A DNA stretch of 6,815 bases, taken from NCBI GenBank assembly GCA_002476905.1, contig DLND01000030.1, forward strand, positions 1 to 6,815, in the 5' to 3' direction. Positions 5,191 through 6,815 of the stretch are shown here, one piece after another. A program made the position numbers and the translations under genes. A model generated the notes under the pieces. The model saw only the letters and a list, made by a program, of their open reading frames with translations. It was not told where the DNA came from and made no database searches. Origin of the DNA: Flavobacteriales bacterium UBA7519 (lineage in GTDB: Bacteria; Bacteroidota; Bacteroidia; Flavobacteriales; Weeksellaceae). The stretch's first letter is position 1, and every line of letters begins with the position of its first letter.

Positions 5191-6815
5191 ATGTCAGAAT
5201 TATCAACATTAGATAAAGCAAAACTTTGGCTTTCCGAAACTTTTGATGAAGAAACTAGAAATGCTGTACAAACTTTAATTGATTCCAATTCACCGGATTT
5301 GGAAGATTCTTTTTACAGAGAATTAGAATTCGGAACAGGCGGAATGCGTGGCGTGATGGGTGTTGGAACCAATCGTTTAAATAAATACACATTAGGGCAA
5401 GCAACTCAAGGGCTTGCTAATTATCTTCATCAGCAGTTTTCTGGTGAAATCAAAGTTGCGATTGCTTATGACGTTCGTAATAATTCAAAAGAATTCGGAA
5501 AAATCGTGGCTGATGTTTTGACAGCTAATGGAATCAAAGTTCTTTTGTTCAAAGAACATCGTCCAACTCCGGAATTATCTTTTACCGTTCGTGATAAAAA
5601 ATGTAATGCGGGAATCGTTTTGACGGCTTCTCACAATCCACCGGAATATAACGGTTACAAAGTGTATTGGAATGACGGTGCGCAAATCGTTCCGCCAGAT
5701 GATGAAAATATCATCAGAGAAGTTTATTCTACAAAATTTGAAGATATCAAGTTCAACGGAAATGATGACCTAATCGAATGGATTGGAGAAGACCAGGATG
5801 ATGTTTACATCGATGCTTGTATGGAAAATTCTCTTTATCAAAATGTTGGAAGAGACAATCTAAACATCGTTTTTACATCTATCCACGGAACAACTTATAC
5901 AACTGTTCCAAAAGCTCTTAAAAAAGCTGGATTTACAAAGTTAGATTTGGTTAAGGAGCAAATGATTCCAAGCGGAAATTTCCCAACAGTTGCTTCCCCG
6001 AATCCGGAAGAGCCTGCTGCACTTTCTATGGCGATGGATTTGGCAAGAATTACCAACGCTGATATCGTTATCGGAACAGACCCAGACGGCGACAGATTAG
6101 GAATTGCTGTAAGAAATCTTGAAGGCGAGATGCAGCTTCTGAATGGAAATCAAACTAATACAATCTTAACTTATTATATCCTTGACCAATGGAAAAAAGC
6201 TGGAAAAATTACAGGAAAAGAATTCATTGGTTCTACGATTGTGACTTCTGATGTTTTCTTTGATGTTGCTGAGAAATTCGGAGTGGATTGCAAGGTTGGA
6301 TTAACTGGTTTCAAATGGATTGGAAAAATGATTCGTGATTTTGAAGGTCAGGAAAAATTCATTTGTGGAGGCGAAGAAAGTTTCGGTTTTATGACTGGAG
6401 ATTTCGTTCGTGACAAAGATTCTTGTGGTTCAATCTTGACAGCTTGTGAAATCGCTGCTTGGTGTAAAGCTAATGGCACAACGGTTTACGAATATATGAT
6501 TGACATCTACAAAGAAGTTGGGTTCTATTACGAAGGCTTAATTAATGTCGTAAGAAAGGGTAGAACTGGAGCTGAAGAAATCACGCAAATGATGAGTGAT
6601 TTTAGAAGTAATCCACCAAAAGAAATTGCTGGTTCTCTTGTAGAAGAAGTGAAGGATTTCAAAGAGCAGACTTGTTTCGTTGTTTCTAAAAACGAGAAAA
6701 AAGTAATGGACGATATTCCAAAGTCTAACGTATTGATTTTTTATACACAAGACGGAACTAAAGTTTGTGTTCGTCCTTCTGGAACCGAGCCAAAAATCAA
6801 ATTTTATGTTTCTGT
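5191..6815 (+). CDS. phospho-sugar mutase (phosphoglucomutase/phosphomannomutase family), 3' end outside window
   Basis: The frame is open from the ATG at 5191 to the right edge: 541 residues of an expected 570-580, so only the last 30 or so are missing. The enzyme belongs to the alpha-D-phosphohexomutase superfamily, which moves phosphate between C1 and C6 of a hexose through a phosphoserine. All four active-site parts are present in order: GTGGMRG near 48-54 and the catalytic Ser147 in LTASHNPPEYNG; the Mg-binding DPDGDR (297-302); the sugar-specificity loop GGEESFG (393-399); and the phosphate-binding RPSGTEPK (528-535). GEES and the length resemble the bacterial PgcA/human PGM2 group, so glucose-1-/glucose-6-phosphate interconversion is likely, but mannose phosphate or pentose phosphate use cannot be excluded. 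It starts 19 bp after the lipoprotein gene, behind an A-rich leader, so it is probably co-transcribed. Confidence 0.95.
   Translation, partial: MSELSTLDKAKLWLSETFDEETRNAVQTLIDSNSPDLEDSFYRELEFGTGGMRGVMGVGTNRLNKYTLGQATQGLANYLHQQFSGEIKVAIAYDVRNNSKEFGKIVADVLTANGIKVLLFKEHRPTPELSFTVRDKKCNAGIVLTASHNPPEYNGYKVYWNDGAQIVPPDDENIIREVYSTKFEDIKFNGNDDLIEWIGEDQDDVYIDACMENSLYQNVGRDNLNIVFTSIHGTTYTTVPKALKKAGFTKLDLVKEQMIPSGNFPTVASPNPEEPAALSMAMDLARITNADIVIGTDPDGDRLGIAVRNLEGEMQLLNGNQTNTILTYYILDQWKKAGKITGKEFIGSTIVTSDVFFDVAEKFGVDCKVGLTGFKWIGKMIRDFEGQEKFICGGEESFGFMTGDFVRDKDSCGSILTACEIAAWCKANGTTVYEYMIDIYKEVGFYYEGLINVVRKGRTGAEEITQMMSDFRSNPPKEIAGSLVEEVKDFKEQTCFVVSKNEKKVMDDIPKSNVLIFYTQDGTKVCVRPSGTEPKIKFYVS

Overview
The window reads as an ordinary chromosomal stretch of a Bacteroidota bacterium, most likely a flavobacterium of the Chryseobacterium/Epilithonimonas type (Weeksellaceae). 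Three things support this: AT-rich DNA with A-rich leaders instead of Shine-Dalgarno sites, family-restricted proteins (a DUF4199 membrane protein and a head-GIN lipoprotein), and a TAnnTTTG-type promoter -7 element. The placement is inferred from protein and motif character, not from a database search.

Left part (1-1988, + strand): the C-terminal end of menB, then menA, then a UPF0173-type metallo-beta-lactamase-fold hydrolase. MenB and MenA perform consecutive or near-consecutive steps of menaquinone synthesis. MenA and the hydrolase are 14 bp apart and look co-transcribed; the hydrolase has no evident role in the pathway.

Middle (1989-2289): no protein gene, but a clear small bacterial SRP RNA (ffs) on the minus strand. 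It has its own -7 promoter element and lies convergent to the menaquinone genes, with a strong hairpin between them. It is divergent from the next block.

Right part (2290-6815, + strand): a DUF4199 membrane protein; after a 109-bp spacer, a polyprenyl-phosphate-type GT2 glycosyltransferase; 2 bp later a small four-helix CopD-like membrane protein; a GIN-domain lipoprotein that lacks any ATG start; and a nearly complete phosphoglucomutase/phosphomannomutase-type enzyme running off the right edge. The last four are tightly spaced and probably one transcript. Together they suggest envelope or sugar metabolism, but the link is positional only.

I see no mobile element, CRISPR array, tRNA, phage gene or defence system, and nothing that looks like a new multi-gene system. 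The less ordinary signals are small: degenerate 7-bp repeats in two spacers that both end in the same 15-bp sequence just before a start codon, the non-ATG start of the GIN lipoprotein, and the compact convergent layout around the SRP RNA.
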